Positions 33,258 through 42,336 of a DNA stretch of 64,000 nucleotides are shown one piece after another (position 1 is the first letter of the stretch; every line of letters starts with the position of its first letter). The stretch is from JBDRKN01 sp043813955 (lineage in GTDB: Bacteria > Patescibacteriota > Patescibacteriia > Patescibacteriales > Patescibacteriaceae), in NCBI GenBank assembly GCA_043813955.1, contig JBDRKN010000020.1, positions 1 to 64,000 on the forward strand. Reading direction: 5' to 3'. A program made the position numbers and the translations under genes. The notes below the pieces were generated by a model. That model was not told where the DNA came from. It saw only the letters and a program-made list of their open reading frames with translations, and ran no database searches.

Positions 33258-33704
33258 CTAACGCTTGCTCCACTGAGGCGCGCGCCTGGCTTTCTTTAAA
33301 CCTGGCTTTTTTCTTTCTTTTCTTCTGGCATCTCTTGTTAAAAGGCCTTTAGCTTTCAAAGATGCGCGCAATTCCTGATTGTATTTAATTAAAGTTCTGG
33401 CAATACCGTGCCTTACAGCATCTGCCTGCCCTGCCTTGCCTCCGCCTTTGGCAATAATGGAAAAATCCATTTTCTCGCTGCCAGTAAGCTTAATCGGCTG
33501 CATTACAGCAATACGCTGCTCTATAGTAGAAAAATATTTTTCAGCTGGCATATTATTAACAATAAGGTTGCCAGCGCCCTTGACATACAAGCGAACCTGA
33601 GCTACAGAAACCTTGCGTCTGCCAATAGCAGAAATATATTTGCCTTTAAACTTAACTGTTGGTTTTTCTGCAGTTTCTTTTTTTATTATTTTCTTTTCAT
33701 CCAT
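33258..33704 (-). CDS. rpsI: 30S ribosomal protein S9
   Basis: S9 with the conserved YISAIGRRKVSVAQVRLY start, GGGKAGQADAVRHGIARTL core and the universal C-terminal Lys-Arg that reaches the P-site tRNA. A 20-residue charged N-terminal extension precedes the core. It is the last gene of the ribosomal operon. Confidence 0.97.
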   Translation of the reverse strand: MDEKKIIKKETAEKPTVKFKGKYISAIGRRKVSVAQVRLYVKGAGNLIVNNMPAEKYFSTIEQRIAVMQPIKLTGSEKMDFSIIAKGGGKAGQADAVRHGIARTLIKYNQELRASLKAKGLLTRDARRKERKKPGLKKARRAPQWSKR

Positions 33705-33705
33705 A

Positions 33706-34062
33706 TTACTTGATAATTAATCTTTTTAACATATCCTTGCGCAAACGATTGTCTGGAAGCATTTTCCTTACAGCTCGCTTAAGAATATCGCCAGGATCAT
33801 TTTTAAAAACATCTGACATCTTAGTTTCTTTTAATCCTCCTGGATAGCCGGAATAATGATAATATTTTTTTTGCTCTAATTTTTTGCCAGTAAATTTTAA
33901 TCTATCAACATTAGTTACCTCAACAATATCTCCTATATCCAAATGAGGCTGGAATTCAGGCTTGTCTTTTCCGCGCAAAGCAATAGCTATTTTAGTAGAC
34001 AATCTTCCAACTGTCTGCTCTGCAGCGTCAAAGATTTGAGTTTTCCTTTTTATTTCTTTCAT
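33706..34062 (-). CDS. rplM: 50S ribosomal protein L13
   Basis: L13 with the FDAAEQTVGRLSTKIA start and YYHYSGYPGGLKETKMSDV. At 118 residues it is shorter than the usual ~142 and ends soon after VRKMLPDNRLRKDMLKRL. It lies 1 bp upstream of rpsI. Confidence 0.95.
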   Translation of the reverse strand: MKEIKRKTQIFDAAEQTVGRLSTKIAIALRGKDKPEFQPHLDIGDIVEVTNVDRLKFTGKKLEQKKYYHYSGYPGGLKETKMSDVFKNDPGDILKRAVRKMLPDNRLRKDMLKRLIIK

Positions 34063-34066
34063 AAGT

Positions 34067-34417
34067 TTAAACTAATTCCAGCTGGACTATCTCAGCTCCA
34101 TCGCCCTGTCTTGCGCCTAATTTAACAATTCTAGTATAACCGCCTGGTCTTTCCTTATATTTCTTTCCTAAAACATCCATAGCCTTTTTAACAGCCATTG
34201 GCTGGGGCAAGACAGAGATTAACTTGCGCCGCGCAGTAAGATCGCCTGCCTTTGCAGTAGTAATTAATTTTTCTACCAATGGCTTAACTGCCTTAGCCTT
34301 GGCTTCAGTAGTTTTAACTTTTTCATAAATCAAAACACTGGCAGCCAAATTCCTCAACATCATTTCCCTTGGCTGCTTTTTTCTTCCTAAAATTTTTCCT
34401 TTCTTTCTATGTCGCAT
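34067..34417 (-). CDS. rplQ: 50S ribosomal protein L17
   Basis: L17 begins MRHRKKGKILGRKKQPREMMLRN, broken here only by its family-typical N-terminus, and ends with the YTRIVKLGARQGDGAEIV segment. This ATG is preferred because it aligns with the family start; it overlaps the rpoA stop by 11 nt. Confidence 0.96.
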   Translation of the reverse strand: MRHRKKGKILGRKKQPREMMLRNLAASVLIYEKVKTTEAKAKAVKPLVEKLITTAKAGDLTARRKLISVLPQPMAVKKAMDVLGKKYKERPGGYTRIVKLGARQGDGAEIVQLELV

Positions 34418-35249
34418 AGTTATTAATTGCATTTATAACATCATCCTTGGTTTTCATCTTTTCTGGCTCTTCAATTCCTTTTTCCTTGGCTAATTCATTT
34501 AATTTAGCTCTGGTTAATTTTGATAAATCTAATTCTTCTTTAATCTCTTCCTCTTCAGGCTCTTCTTTTTTTAATAAAGCATTGAACTGGTCAATCAGAA
34601 CATTAACAGCTTGCTCAAAAGCCTGTTCTGGATTAATAATTCCGTCAGTAGTAATATCTAAGGAAAGCTTATCCCAGTTTGTCATCTTTCCAACACGGGT
34701 ATTTTCTACATCAATGCCGGCTGCCAAGACAGGAGAAAAAATAGAATCAATTTCAATATAGCCGATCTCCTTATTCCTATCCTCGCGGTTTTCAATTGTT
34801 TCATAACCCATGCCTCGTGAAACAAAGATTTCCATTTCCAAAGTTCCTGCCGGATCAGTAATATGCGCTAAAAGCAAATCCTTATTAATAATCTCAACAT
34901 CGCTATTGGCTTTAATGTCGCTGGCTTTGACTTCTTTTTCACCGCGGGCTTCAAGCTCTAATCTGACTATTTCATCTGTATGAATTTTCAAAGTTAATTG
35001 TTTTAAATTAAGAGCAATATCTAAAACATCTTCCTTAATATTAGGCAAAGCCATAAACTCATGTTCAGCGCCCTTGATCTTAACGCCAACCACGGCTGTG
35101 CCTGGCAAGGAAGACAGCAAGACCCTTCTTAAAGAATTACCTAAAGTAGTTCCATAGCCAGGATATAGAGGTTCAATAATGACAAATTTTTGATTTGGCT
35201 TATCGCCTTGGATAAAAGTTATATTTTTGGGTAAAGCTATTTTTTGCAT
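34407..35249 (-). CDS. rpoA: RNA polymerase alpha subunit with atypical C-terminus
   Basis: Residues 1-225 form a normal alpha-NTD: PLYPGYGTTLGNSLRRVLLSSLPG for dimerisation and FSPVLAAGIDVENTRVG. The canonical alpha-CTD of about 70 residues, which binds UP elements and activators, is missing. In its place an acidic linker (EEPEEEEIKEEL) leads to a ~35-residue SAP/Rho-N-like helix-extension-helix (LTRAKLNELAKEKGI...TKDDVINAINNY). The start aligns with family members (MQKIALPKN); a longer frame adds 14 unlikely residues. A CATGCTC hairpin and a GGGAGGG ribosome site lie just upstream. Confidence 0.95.
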   Translation of the reverse strand: MQKIALPKNITFIQGDKPNQKFVIIEPLYPGYGTTLGNSLRRVLLSSLPGTAVVGVKIKGAEHEFMALPNIKEDVLDIALNLKQLTLKIHTDEIVRLELEARGEKEVKASDIKANSDVEIINKDLLLAHITDPAGTLEMEIFVSRGMGYETIENREDRNKEIGYIEIDSIFSPVLAAGIDVENTRVGKMTNWDKLSLDITTDGIINPEQAFEQAVNVLIDQFNALLKKEEPEEEEIKEELDLSKLTRAKLNELAKEKGIEEPEKMKTKDDVINAINNYAT

Positions 35250-35303
35250 ATGTCTTTTTTTATCCCTCCCGGGACCATGCTCGCAGAGCATGATTTTTAA
35301 AAA

Positions 35304-35927
35304 TTATCGTGAATAAAACTCAACAATGGCCTGGCTGTTAATTGACTGGTCAACTTCTCCTTTGCTTGGCTCATGCAATACCTTTGCCTGCAATTCAGTC
35401 CAATCCCAGTTAAGCCATCCTGGCAAATTTGCCTTCTTGGCTTTTCCCAAGGATTGATTAAAGAGTTTGTTATTTTCCTTGCTTTTTTTAATTTTAATAA
35501 TATCATTGCTCTTTACCTGGAATGACGGCACATTAACCAGCTTGTCATTGACTAAAAAATTGCTATGGCTAACCATTTGTCTTGCCTGGGAGCGCGATAC
35601 TGCCAGACCTAAGCGATAGATAACATTATCTAATCTAGTTTCCAGCATTTTCAAAAAATTTTCGCCAGCATTGCCTTTGCGCTTAGCTTTCTCAAACAAA
35701 ATCCTGAACTGCTTTTCTCTCATGCCATATGAATGCTTGGCCTTTTGTTTTTCAGCTAATTGCACGCCATATTGGCTTTGCTTGGCACGGCGCTTAGCGC
35801 CATGAATACCTGGTATATAATTGCGCGAAACCATAGCGCACTTTGGCGAACTACAACGATCGCCCTTGAGCATTAATTTGCTTCCAGCGCGCCTACATTT
35901 TCTGCATTGTGCGTCTAATTTAGACAT
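35304..35927 (-). CDS. rpsD: 30S ribosomal protein S4
   Basis: S4 with an N-terminal zinc motif (CRKCRR...CSSPKC), the helical domain (YGMREKQFRILFEKAKRKG), and the S4 RNA-binding domain (LETRLDNVIYRLGLA, ARQMVSHSNFLVN). At 207 residues it has the normal length. It lies between rpsK and rpoA in the classical order. Confidence 0.97.
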   Translation of the reverse strand: MSKLDAQCRKCRRAGSKLMLKGDRCSSPKCAMVSRNYIPGIHGAKRRAKQSQYGVQLAEKQKAKHSYGMREKQFRILFEKAKRKGNAGENFLKMLETRLDNVIYRLGLAVSRSQARQMVSHSNFLVNDKLVNVPSFQVKSNDIIKIKKSKENNKLFNQSLGKAKKANLPGWLNWDWTELQAKVLHEPSKGEVDQSINSQAIVEFYSR

Positions 35928-35929
35928 AA

Positions 35930-36463
35930 TTATACTCTTCTAGGTTTTTTAGAACGGCAGCCATTATGTGGCATTGGGGTAACGTCCTTGATATAGGTGA
36001 CGTTCAGGCCGTTGGCATTTAAAGCCCTGATGGCTGATTCGCGGCCAGTACCTACGCCTTTAACAAAAACACTAACCTCTGACAAACCATATTCTTTAGC
36101 CTTGGCTACTGCAATTCTTGTAATTATCTGGGCAGCATAAGGGGTTGATTTCTTAGGGCCTCTAAATCCAGCCATGCCGGCTGAAGCCCATGAAAGGACA
36201 TTGCCTTCTATATCAGTTAAAGTAACAATGGTATTGTTGTATGAGGAGCTAATAAAAGCCTTGCCTATGGACACTCTTTTAATGCCTTTTTTCTTTTTCT
36301 TGCCCTTGGTTTTCTTAGCTTTTTTCTGTCCGGTTTTCTCTAATTTCTTTTTAACATCTTCAGGCAAATCTTCTAAACCAGTGATTTCTACAGGGTCTTT
36401 AATCTCAGCTACTGGCTCAGCAACTTCTTCTTTATTTTCCTCTTGTTTCTTCTCTTTAGTCAT
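35930..36463 (-). CDS. rpsK: 30S ribosomal protein S11 with long N-terminal extension
   Basis: The S11 core ([49 protein letters not shown]) occupies the last ~115 residues. It is preceded by about 60 residues that are first acidic ([13 protein letters not shown]) and then very basic ([14 protein letters not shown]). Typical S11 is ~129 residues. I start at MTKEKKQEE because a longer frame would overlap rpsM. Confidence 0.95.
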   Translation of the reverse strand: MTKEKKQEENKEEVAEPVAEIKDPVEITGLEDLPEDVKKKLEKTGQKKAKKTKGKKKKKGIKRVSIGKAFISSSYNNTIVTLTDIEGNVLSWASAGMAGFRGPKKSTPYAAQIITRIAVAKAKEYGLSEVSVFVKGVGTGRESAIRALNANGLNVTYIKDVTPMPHNGCRSKKPRRV

Positions 36464-36467
36464 AAAT

Positions 36468-36860
36468 TTATGTTTTCTGGGCCGCGGTCTTTCTGCCTGA
36501 ACCCATAGTGCGCCGGACATTGCCTCTTACAGTGCGGGTATTAGTCTTGGTGCGCTGTCCTCTGGATGGCAAGCCCTTGCTATGCCTGCTGCCGCGATAG
36601 CTGCCGATTTCCTTTAAGCGCTTGATATTAGCCGAGATGTCCCGGCGCAAATCGCCTTCTACCCTAAACTCTTTCTCAATCTTAACCCTTAATTTATTAA
36701 CCTGGTCTTCTTTTAAATCCTTGGTTCTAATGTCAGGATTAATTTTTAATTCAGACAAAATCTTAGCAGACCTTGATCTGCTAATGCCAAAAATGTATGT
36801 TAAAGCGATTTCTATTCTTTTGTCATTTGGAATAATTACTCCAGAAATACGTACTGCCAT
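36468..36860 (-). CDS. rpsM: 30S ribosomal protein S13
   Basis: S13 with the [21 protein letters not shown] start, H2TH region and the basic C-terminal tail ([18 protein letters not shown]) that contacts tRNA in the P and A sites. 130 residues, normal. Confidence 0.97.
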   Translation of the reverse strand: MAVRISGVIIPNDKRIEIALTYIFGISRSRSAKILSELKINPDIRTKDLKEDQVNKLRVKIEKEFRVEGDLRRDISANIKRLKEIGSYRGSRHSKGLPSRGQRTKTNTRTVRGNVRRTMGSGRKTAAQKT

Positions 36861-36865
36861 AATAT

Positions 36866-36979
36866 TTAACCCTGTCGTTGTTTATGCTTAGGATTTTTGC
36901 AAATAACGCAAACTCGGCCTTTCCTGCGAATGACCTGGCAATCCTTGCACATCTTTTTAACAGAAGATCTAACTTTCAT
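36866..36979 (-). CDS. rpmJ: 50S ribosomal protein L36
   Basis: A 37-codon frame reads [20 protein letters not shown] and ends [14 protein letters not shown]. It is the zinc-binding (Cys-x2-Cys...Cys-x2-Cys/His) form of L36. It sits between infA and rpsM, as in many bacteria. Confidence 0.96.
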   Translation of the reverse strand: MKVRSSVKKMCKDCQVIRRKGRVCVICKNPKHKQRQG

Positions 36980-37014
36980 AACTGCGAATTATTAAATAAA
37001 GTTGAAATGGATTC

Positions 37015-37254
37015 TTAGAGTCTGAAAATGATGCGGCCTTTGGTTAAATCATACGGACTAAGCTGTATTTTAACCTTGTCACCAGTAGATATTCTGATTC
37101 TGTTCATTCTCATCCTGCCTGATAAATGAGCCAAAATCTCGCGGCCATTTTCAAGAAGTACCCTAAAGGAGCTGGCTGGCATTAGTTCAATGACTTCACC
37201 GACCACTTCAATGAACTCCTTAGAGTCCATAGCTTGTTGATTTTGTTTGTTCAT
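37015..37254 (-). CDS. infA: Translation initiation factor IF-1
   Basis: An S1-type OB fold of 79 residues ([53 protein letters not shown]). A short N-terminal extension precedes the usual start. It is the first gene of the ribosomal operon. Confidence 0.96.
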   Translation of the reverse strand: MNKQNQQAMDSKEFIEVVGEVIELMPASSFRVLLENGREILAHLSGRMRMNRIRISTGDKVKIQLSPYDLTKGRIIFRL

Positions 37255-37424
37255 TAAAGAAACAAAAAATTTTGGTAAATAAACTTAAAAATTTACCAAA
37301 ACTGATAAATTAATAATTTTTAACATGTATATGCAGATATTATATATTTTATTTGCATTAATGTCAAGTATTTATTATAAATAGAAGAAAAATAGAAAAA
37401 ATAACTAATATTACAGCAATATCC

Positions 37425-39233
37425 TTATTCTAGAACAGCTTTTATCCTTCTTATGCCAGCACTGCTGCTTTGCTCTTTTTTTATCTTAAAAACTCCTAAA
37501 TCACCAGTATTTTCAACATGAGGGCCATTGCAAATCTCCTTGCTAAAACCATTAATAGCAAATACCTTAACCATATCATCATATTTTGATTCAAATACGC
37601 CAATAGCTCCAATCTCTTTGGCTTTTGATAATAACATTTCTTCACAGCTAACAGACAGCTTGTCTTTAATAGCCTGGTTAACTAAATTCTCTATTTCCTG
37701 TATTTGCTCATTAGCAAGCTTGTCTGAATTAGAAAAATCAAAACGCAAGCGGTCAGCTGTAATGTTGCTGCCTTTTTGATATACATGATTTCCTAAAACT
37801 TTGCGCAAAGCAGATAATAATAAATGGGTTGCTGTATGAAGCTTAGTGGTTTGTTCGCTATGGTCAGCTAAGCCGCCCTGGAATTTGTGAGCAGACGCAG
37901 TTCTAGACAGTTCTTGATGCTTTTTTAATTCTGCGTTAAAGCTATTTTTATCAACCATCATTCCTTTTTCTTCAGCCAGCTCCTGAGTCATTTCAATTGG
38001 AAAACCATAGGTTTGGTATAGGTCAAAAGCTTTCTTGCCTGAAATATTATCACAAAGCTTGCTAAATTCTTTCAAGCCTCGCTCTAAAGTTTTTTCAAAC
38101 TTAGCTTCTTCTTCTGTTAAATTTGAAAATACAAAATCTTGGTTATTCTTCAATTCTGGATAAACATCCTGATAATCATTAATAACTGTTTTTGCAATCT
38201 CTGATATCCAATTTTTTTTGCTAATTCCAAGCTGCCTTGCATAGCGGATTGCCCGCCTAATCAATCTTCTAACAACATAGCCCTGGTCAGTATTGGACGG
38301 GGCTATTCCTTTATCATCACCCATTATGAAAGTAGCAGCCTTAAGATGGTCAGCAATTACTTCAAAACATTTAATATTCTCTTTGTATTTTTTTCCAGAC
38401 AGCTCTTCTATTTTCTTGATTATATTGATAAATAAATCTGTTTCAAAAATATTATCCTTATTCTGCAAAACCATTGCTGTGCGCTCTAATCCTCCTCCAA
38501 AATCAACATTCTTGTTTTTTAGCTCTTTCCAGCCGTCTTCTGTCTTCTGATATTGCATAAATACAGAATTGCCAATTTCTATAAATCTGCCACAGCCGCA
38601 GTTTGGATGGCAGTGAGCGCCAAATTTTGAATCATGCTCTCTGCTAGTATCATAAAATACTTCAGAATCAGGGCCCCCTAGCTCTCCAATTGCATCGCCT
38701 CTCTGCCACCAATTCTTTTCTGTGTATGCAAAAATTTTATGTTTTGAAAAATCAGATTCTTTATCTGGATCGCCTTCTTCAGCATTAATACCAATATTTT
38801 TAAAAATCTCTTTAATAATTTCTGCAGACTCCTGGTCTTTTAAAATCTTTTCATTGCCTGCGTATATTGTAAAATAGAGTTTTTCAGGATCAATGCCAAG
38901 GTCATCTGCGAGCCAATGAAAATACCAATTTAGCTGTTCTTTTTTAAAATAATCGCCAAAAGACCAGTTGCCAAGCATTTCAAAAAAAGTATTATGCCTG
39001 TTATCTCCTATCTCCTCTATATCTTCTGCGCGAAAACATTTCTGGCTATTTATTAAACGCTTTCCTTTAGGATGTTTTTCTCCAAGCAAATAAGGCACTA
39101 ATGGAGACATGCCTGAATTAGTGAATAGCAAGCTTGGATCATTTTCCGGAATTAAAGAAGAGCTATTAATTTCAGCATGATCCTTAGCTTTGAAAAATTC
39201 TATATATCTTTGCCTAATTTCTTTAGAATTCAT
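37425..39233 (-). CDS. alaS: Alanyl-tRNA synthetase, short form
   Basis: The class II catalytic core (FFKAKDHAEINSSSLIPENDPSLLF; FRAEDIEEIGDNRHNTFFEM) and tRNA-recognition domain are complete. The editing domain is present, with HTATHLLLSALR and CNGPHVENTGDLG as zinc/editing residues. The protein stops at 602 residues, against ~870 in E. coli, so it lacks the oligomerisation coiled coil and C-Ala domain. It ends cleanly at GIRRIKAVLE, as in other small-genome AlaRS. Confidence 0.94.
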   Translation of the reverse strand: MNSKEIRQRYIEFFKAKDHAEINSSSLIPENDPSLLFTNSGMSPLVPYLLGEKHPKGKRLINSQKCFRAEDIEEIGDNRHNTFFEMLGNWSFGDYFKKEQLNWYFHWLADDLGIDPEKLYFTIYAGNEKILKDQESAEIIKEIFKNIGINAEEGDPDKESDFSKHKIFAYTEKNWWQRGDAIGELGGPDSEVFYDTSREHDSKFGAHCHPNCGCGRFIEIGNSVFMQYQKTEDGWKELKNKNVDFGGGLERTAMVLQNKDNIFETDLFINIIKKIEELSGKKYKENIKCFEVIADHLKAATFIMGDDKGIAPSNTDQGYVVRRLIRRAIRYARQLGISKKNWISEIAKTVINDYQDVYPELKNNQDFVFSNLTEEEAKFEKTLERGLKEFSKLCDNISGKKAFDLYQTYGFPIEMTQELAEEKGMMVDKNSFNAELKKHQELSRTASAHKFQGGLADHSEQTTKLHTATHLLLSALRKVLGNHVYQKGSNITADRLRFDFSNSDKLANEQIQEIENLVNQAIKDKLSVSCEEMLLSKAKEIGAIGVFESKYDDMVKVFAINGFSKEICNGPHVENTGDLGVFKIKKEQSSSAGIRRIKAVLE

Positions 39234-39273
39234 GGTTTTTAGTATATATTATAATTTTTGGATTTTCAAGTTA

Positions 39274-40410
39274 TTATTTTATCCCCTCCCTTATATAATC
39301 CATTAAATTTTTGTAAAATTCCAGATTATTCAATGTTGCTAATCTTTGGCCCAAGGGCTCGCCTACTTTTAATAAATAATGGAGATAAGCTTTAGATAGT
39401 GTTAATTCTGAAAAATTAGAATCAATATTAATAGCTGTCTTGTCTTTTGCAAATTTGGAATTATTAATATTAATTGCCTGATAAAAATCTGTAGTAACTT
39501 TGTCGCTCTTAATAGATTTGGCTATTATCTCTTTGGCATTTGGCTTAAATACAAACAATCTTCCATGCCTGCCCTCTCTTGTCGGAATTACGCAGTCAAA
39601 CATATCAATTCCGCGCTTAACAGCTTTGAGAATATTTTCAGGATAGCCTATGCCCATTAAATAACGTGGCTTGTTTAAAGGCATGGTTGGGGTTAAATAA
39701 TCCAAAACCTTGTACATCTGTGATTGAGTCTCGCCTACTGACAGACCTCCGATATTATATCCGTCAAAGCCAATATCCATTAGCTCGTCTAAGCTTTGCT
39801 GCCTAAGCTTCTTGTCCAATCCTCCCTGAATCACAGCAAATAATAATGGCTTATCCCCCCTTATTCTTTCATGAGCCTGTTTGGTCTGCTTGGCCCATTT
39901 TGTTGTTAAATCTACAGCTTTTTGCAAATACTCCTTTTTGGCTGGCAAGCAAGCGCATTGATCTAAGCAAACAGCAATGTCAACGCCTAATTCATTCTGT
40001 ATTTTTAAAGCCTTAACAGGGCTTAAAAAATGCTTGCTCCCGTCAATATAGGATTTAAATTCCACTCCTTTGTCAATAACTCTAACAAGATTTTCTCCTT
40101 TTTTATTTCTATCCTGAGCTAAAGAAAAAATCTGAAAACCGCCGCTGTCAGTTAAAATAGCGTTTGGCCAGTTCATAAACTTATGCAAGCCTCCAAGCTT
40201 TTTAATCAGCTTGGATCCTGGCCGAAGCATTAAATGATATGTGTTTGAGAGAATAAGCTTGTAGCCTATTTTTTTTATCTCATCTGCGCTTAAATATTTA
40301 ACAGCTGCCTGCGTGGCTACTGGCATAAAAACAGGCGTCTGTATCTTTCCATGCCTGGTAGTCAAAACGCCCGCGCGGGCGTTTTTAAGTTGTTGGGTTA
40401 ATTTAAACAT
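39274..40410 (-). CDS. tgt: tRNA-guanine transglycosylase (Tgt) lacking zinc ligands
   Basis: Tgt exchanges guanine-34 for preQ1 in tRNAs with GUN anticodons. The TIM-barrel motifs are present: VATQAAVKYL, ILTDSGGFQIFSL with the general-base Asp, GGLSVGE, and FDCVIPTREGRHG with the nucleophile Asp. The C-terminal zinc site is gone. Where the family has CxCxxC followed by TLHN, this protein reads NIDSNFSELTLSKAYLHYL and TLNN, with no Cys after the DCVI motif. The length (378) is normal, so this is substitution rather than truncation. No queuosine synthesis genes are nearby. Confidence 0.9.
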   Translation of the reverse strand: MFKLTQQLKNARAGVLTTRHGKIQTPVFMPVATQAAVKYLSADEIKKIGYKLILSNTYHLMLRPGSKLIKKLGGLHKFMNWPNAILTDSGGFQIFSLAQDRNKKGENLVRVIDKGVEFKSYIDGSKHFLSPVKALKIQNELGVDIAVCLDQCACLPAKKEYLQKAVDLTTKWAKQTKQAHERIRGDKPLLFAVIQGGLDKKLRQQSLDELMDIGFDGYNIGGLSVGETQSQMYKVLDYLTPTMPLNKPRYLMGIGYPENILKAVKRGIDMFDCVIPTREGRHGRLFVFKPNAKEIIAKSIKSDKVTTDFYQAININNSKFAKDKTAINIDSNFSELTLSKAYLHYLLKVGEPLGQRLATLNNLEFYKNLMDYIREGIK

Positions 40411-40412
40411 AA

Positions 40413-42326
40413 TTACTGCACTACGCCGTCGCTTTCAATCATAACATCATCTTCAAGCCTGGTGGTCTTTGCTTTGTTTGCCCGGCTTATTTCATCATCA
40501 GTAACCGTATCTTTAGCTATAATCCTGGTGCCAGGCAAAAGAATCATAATCTGATTGCGATTAGACTCTGATGGAGTAATACTAATATTAAACTCAGCGT
40601 TTGGCTTGTTAGTTATTGGCAGATGATCAATTTCCCAGATTACCTGATGCGATTCTTTCTTGTATTCTATGTTGCCTGCAGTTGACTGTTCTTTGCCTTC
40701 CCAGACAACATAGGCAGGCAATTCTGCTACGATCTGGATATTTGTTAAATCATGCATTGTATTATCAATCTGCCAAAATGCGCGCAAGCTTGTGGTTTCT
40801 CCAACCTTGGGAGGCAAAGGCCCGTTGCCAACAGCAATATTATCATCATTAAAGTATCTTACCTGCTCTAATAATTGCAGATCACTGTTAACCTGGCTAA
40901 TAATCACATTGCTGATATTAGAGCTATGCTCTTCTTCATCTTCTTGATCAAGCATTATTTGAAACTGCGCATAGCTCTTTATTTTGTTATCTCCTTTGTA
41001 ATTGCTGTTCTGCCTGGCCTGTTCTGCGGTTTTGACCTTAATGGAAAAATCAATAGTTCCGCTGCTATCGCTGGACAAAACAGCCAAGGCAGGCAATTCA
41101 GACTTTGTCCATGTAATAGTATTGTCTTTTTTAACTCCGCTATCCCCTTCTATGCTGTCCCAATCAATCAAATCTCCTTCCAAGACAGCCATAATCATAA
41201 CATCTTCAATATCATAATCCTCTTTATTAGAATAATTAATAGAATAATTAAGAGTCTGTCCAAAATCAATATTATTATTCTGGTCAGAACCGTTAATGAT
41301 TAAATTTAAATTCAGATTATTTTTAACTATTTCAATATCAATCTCTTTAGTCTGGAATAAATAATATGATACTCCTAAATCTTCTTCGGCTTCTTGGTCT
41401 TGATTTGGATCATACTTGTATTCAAATTTTAATTCAAAACTCTGTTTAGCAGCTACTTTATCAGGAAACTTAAACCTTATCTTTAATTCCTGATCTTTTT
41501 TGTCAATGCCCTCTGCCTGCCAAACCCATGGCTCAACCGCAACAACCTTGTCAGAATCCTGCTTTTGGTTTAGCAATACAACATTTTCTTTTTCAGTAGG
41601 CTGAACTGTAAGCCTGAAATTATCCATATATCCGTCATTCTCAGCTTTGTAATTAATTACTATGCGCTGCTCTTCATTAACCATTGCGCTTGCAGGGCTT
41701 ACAATCTCAATATCTATCCCGGTTCCAACAACAAGATTGTCAAAGCTTGCTACTTTTTTAAACTCGCTTGTAAAATTCTCTGGCTGGTAAGTCATTTCTC
41801 CTAAAATAATATTTTGCTTGTCTTTTGGCGCAATAATCTTGCCTTTGATTTTAATCTCGCCTCCGCGGTGCGAGCCTAATTCTTTAACTTTCCAGACATT
41901 ATTATTCTCGTCAGGATCTGGAGAGCTGGTTAAGAAAATGAAATTTTCTGGATATTCAAGGCGTATTAAAATATTTTCAATGCCTACTCTTTCTAAATTT
42001 TGATATTTGACTGTGTAATAGAATTCTTTGCCTGCAATAATTTTTTTGTCAGATTCAATAGTTATTTTAACTGCCTCAGAATCAGTAGCTCTATTAAAAT
42101 AATACCAAATTCCCATTGCTATCAAAGCTAATATCGCGGCATATCCAATAATTAAAAAAAGCCAGAACCACCATTTGCGTTTTGGTTTAATGTTTAATTT
42201 TTTAACATTAATAATCTCGCCATCATCACTTTGATAAATTTCAGACAAACCCTCCTTAATGGTTCTTTGCCTCATCTTTTCACTGGCTGTCTCTTCTTTT
42301 TCTTCTATTTTTTTGTCTTTTAGCAT
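40413..42326 (-). CDS. Membrane-anchored DUF11/CARDB-like repeat protein
   Basis: I start at MLKDKKIEEKEE; a longer frame would overlap the DUF4012 gene. A cytoplasmic ~65-residue segment and one transmembrane helix (WFWLFLIIGYAAILALIAMG) are followed by an extracytoplasmic region of ~540 residues. That region is built of beta-sandwich repeats: KITIESDKKIIAGKEFYYTVKYQN, LNLIINGSDQNNNIDFGQTLNY, and GETTSLRAFWQIDNT. These resemble DUF11/CARDB-type adhesive repeats. It probably sits on the outer face of the membrane and may cooperate with the glycan genes upstream. Confidence 0.7.
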   Translation of the reverse strand: MLKDKKIEEKEETASEKMRQRTIKEGLSEIYQSDDGEIINVKKLNIKPKRKWWFWLFLIIGYAAILALIAMGIWYYFNRATDSEAVKITIESDKKIIAGKEFYYTVKYQNLERVGIENILIRLEYPENFIFLTSSPDPDENNNVWKVKELGSHRGGEIKIKGKIIAPKDKQNIILGEMTYQPENFTSEFKKVASFDNLVVGTGIDIEIVSPASAMVNEEQRIVINYKAENDGYMDNFRLTVQPTEKENVVLLNQKQDSDKVVAVEPWVWQAEGIDKKDQELKIRFKFPDKVAAKQSFELKFEYKYDPNQDQEAEEDLGVSYYLFQTKEIDIEIVKNNLNLNLIINGSDQNNNIDFGQTLNYSINYSNKEDYDIEDVMIMAVLEGDLIDWDSIEGDSGVKKDNTITWTKSELPALAVLSSDSSGTIDFSIKVKTAEQARQNSNYKGDNKIKSYAQFQIMLDQEDEEEHSSNISNVIISQVNSDLQLLEQVRYFNDDNIAVGNGPLPPKVGETTSLRAFWQIDNTMHDLTNIQIVAELPAYVVWEGKEQSTAGNIEYKKESHQVIWEIDHLPITNKPNAEFNISITPSESNRNQIMILLPGTRIIAKDTVTDDEISRANKAKTTRLEDDVMIESDGVVQ

Positions 42327-42336
42327 ATAAATATAT

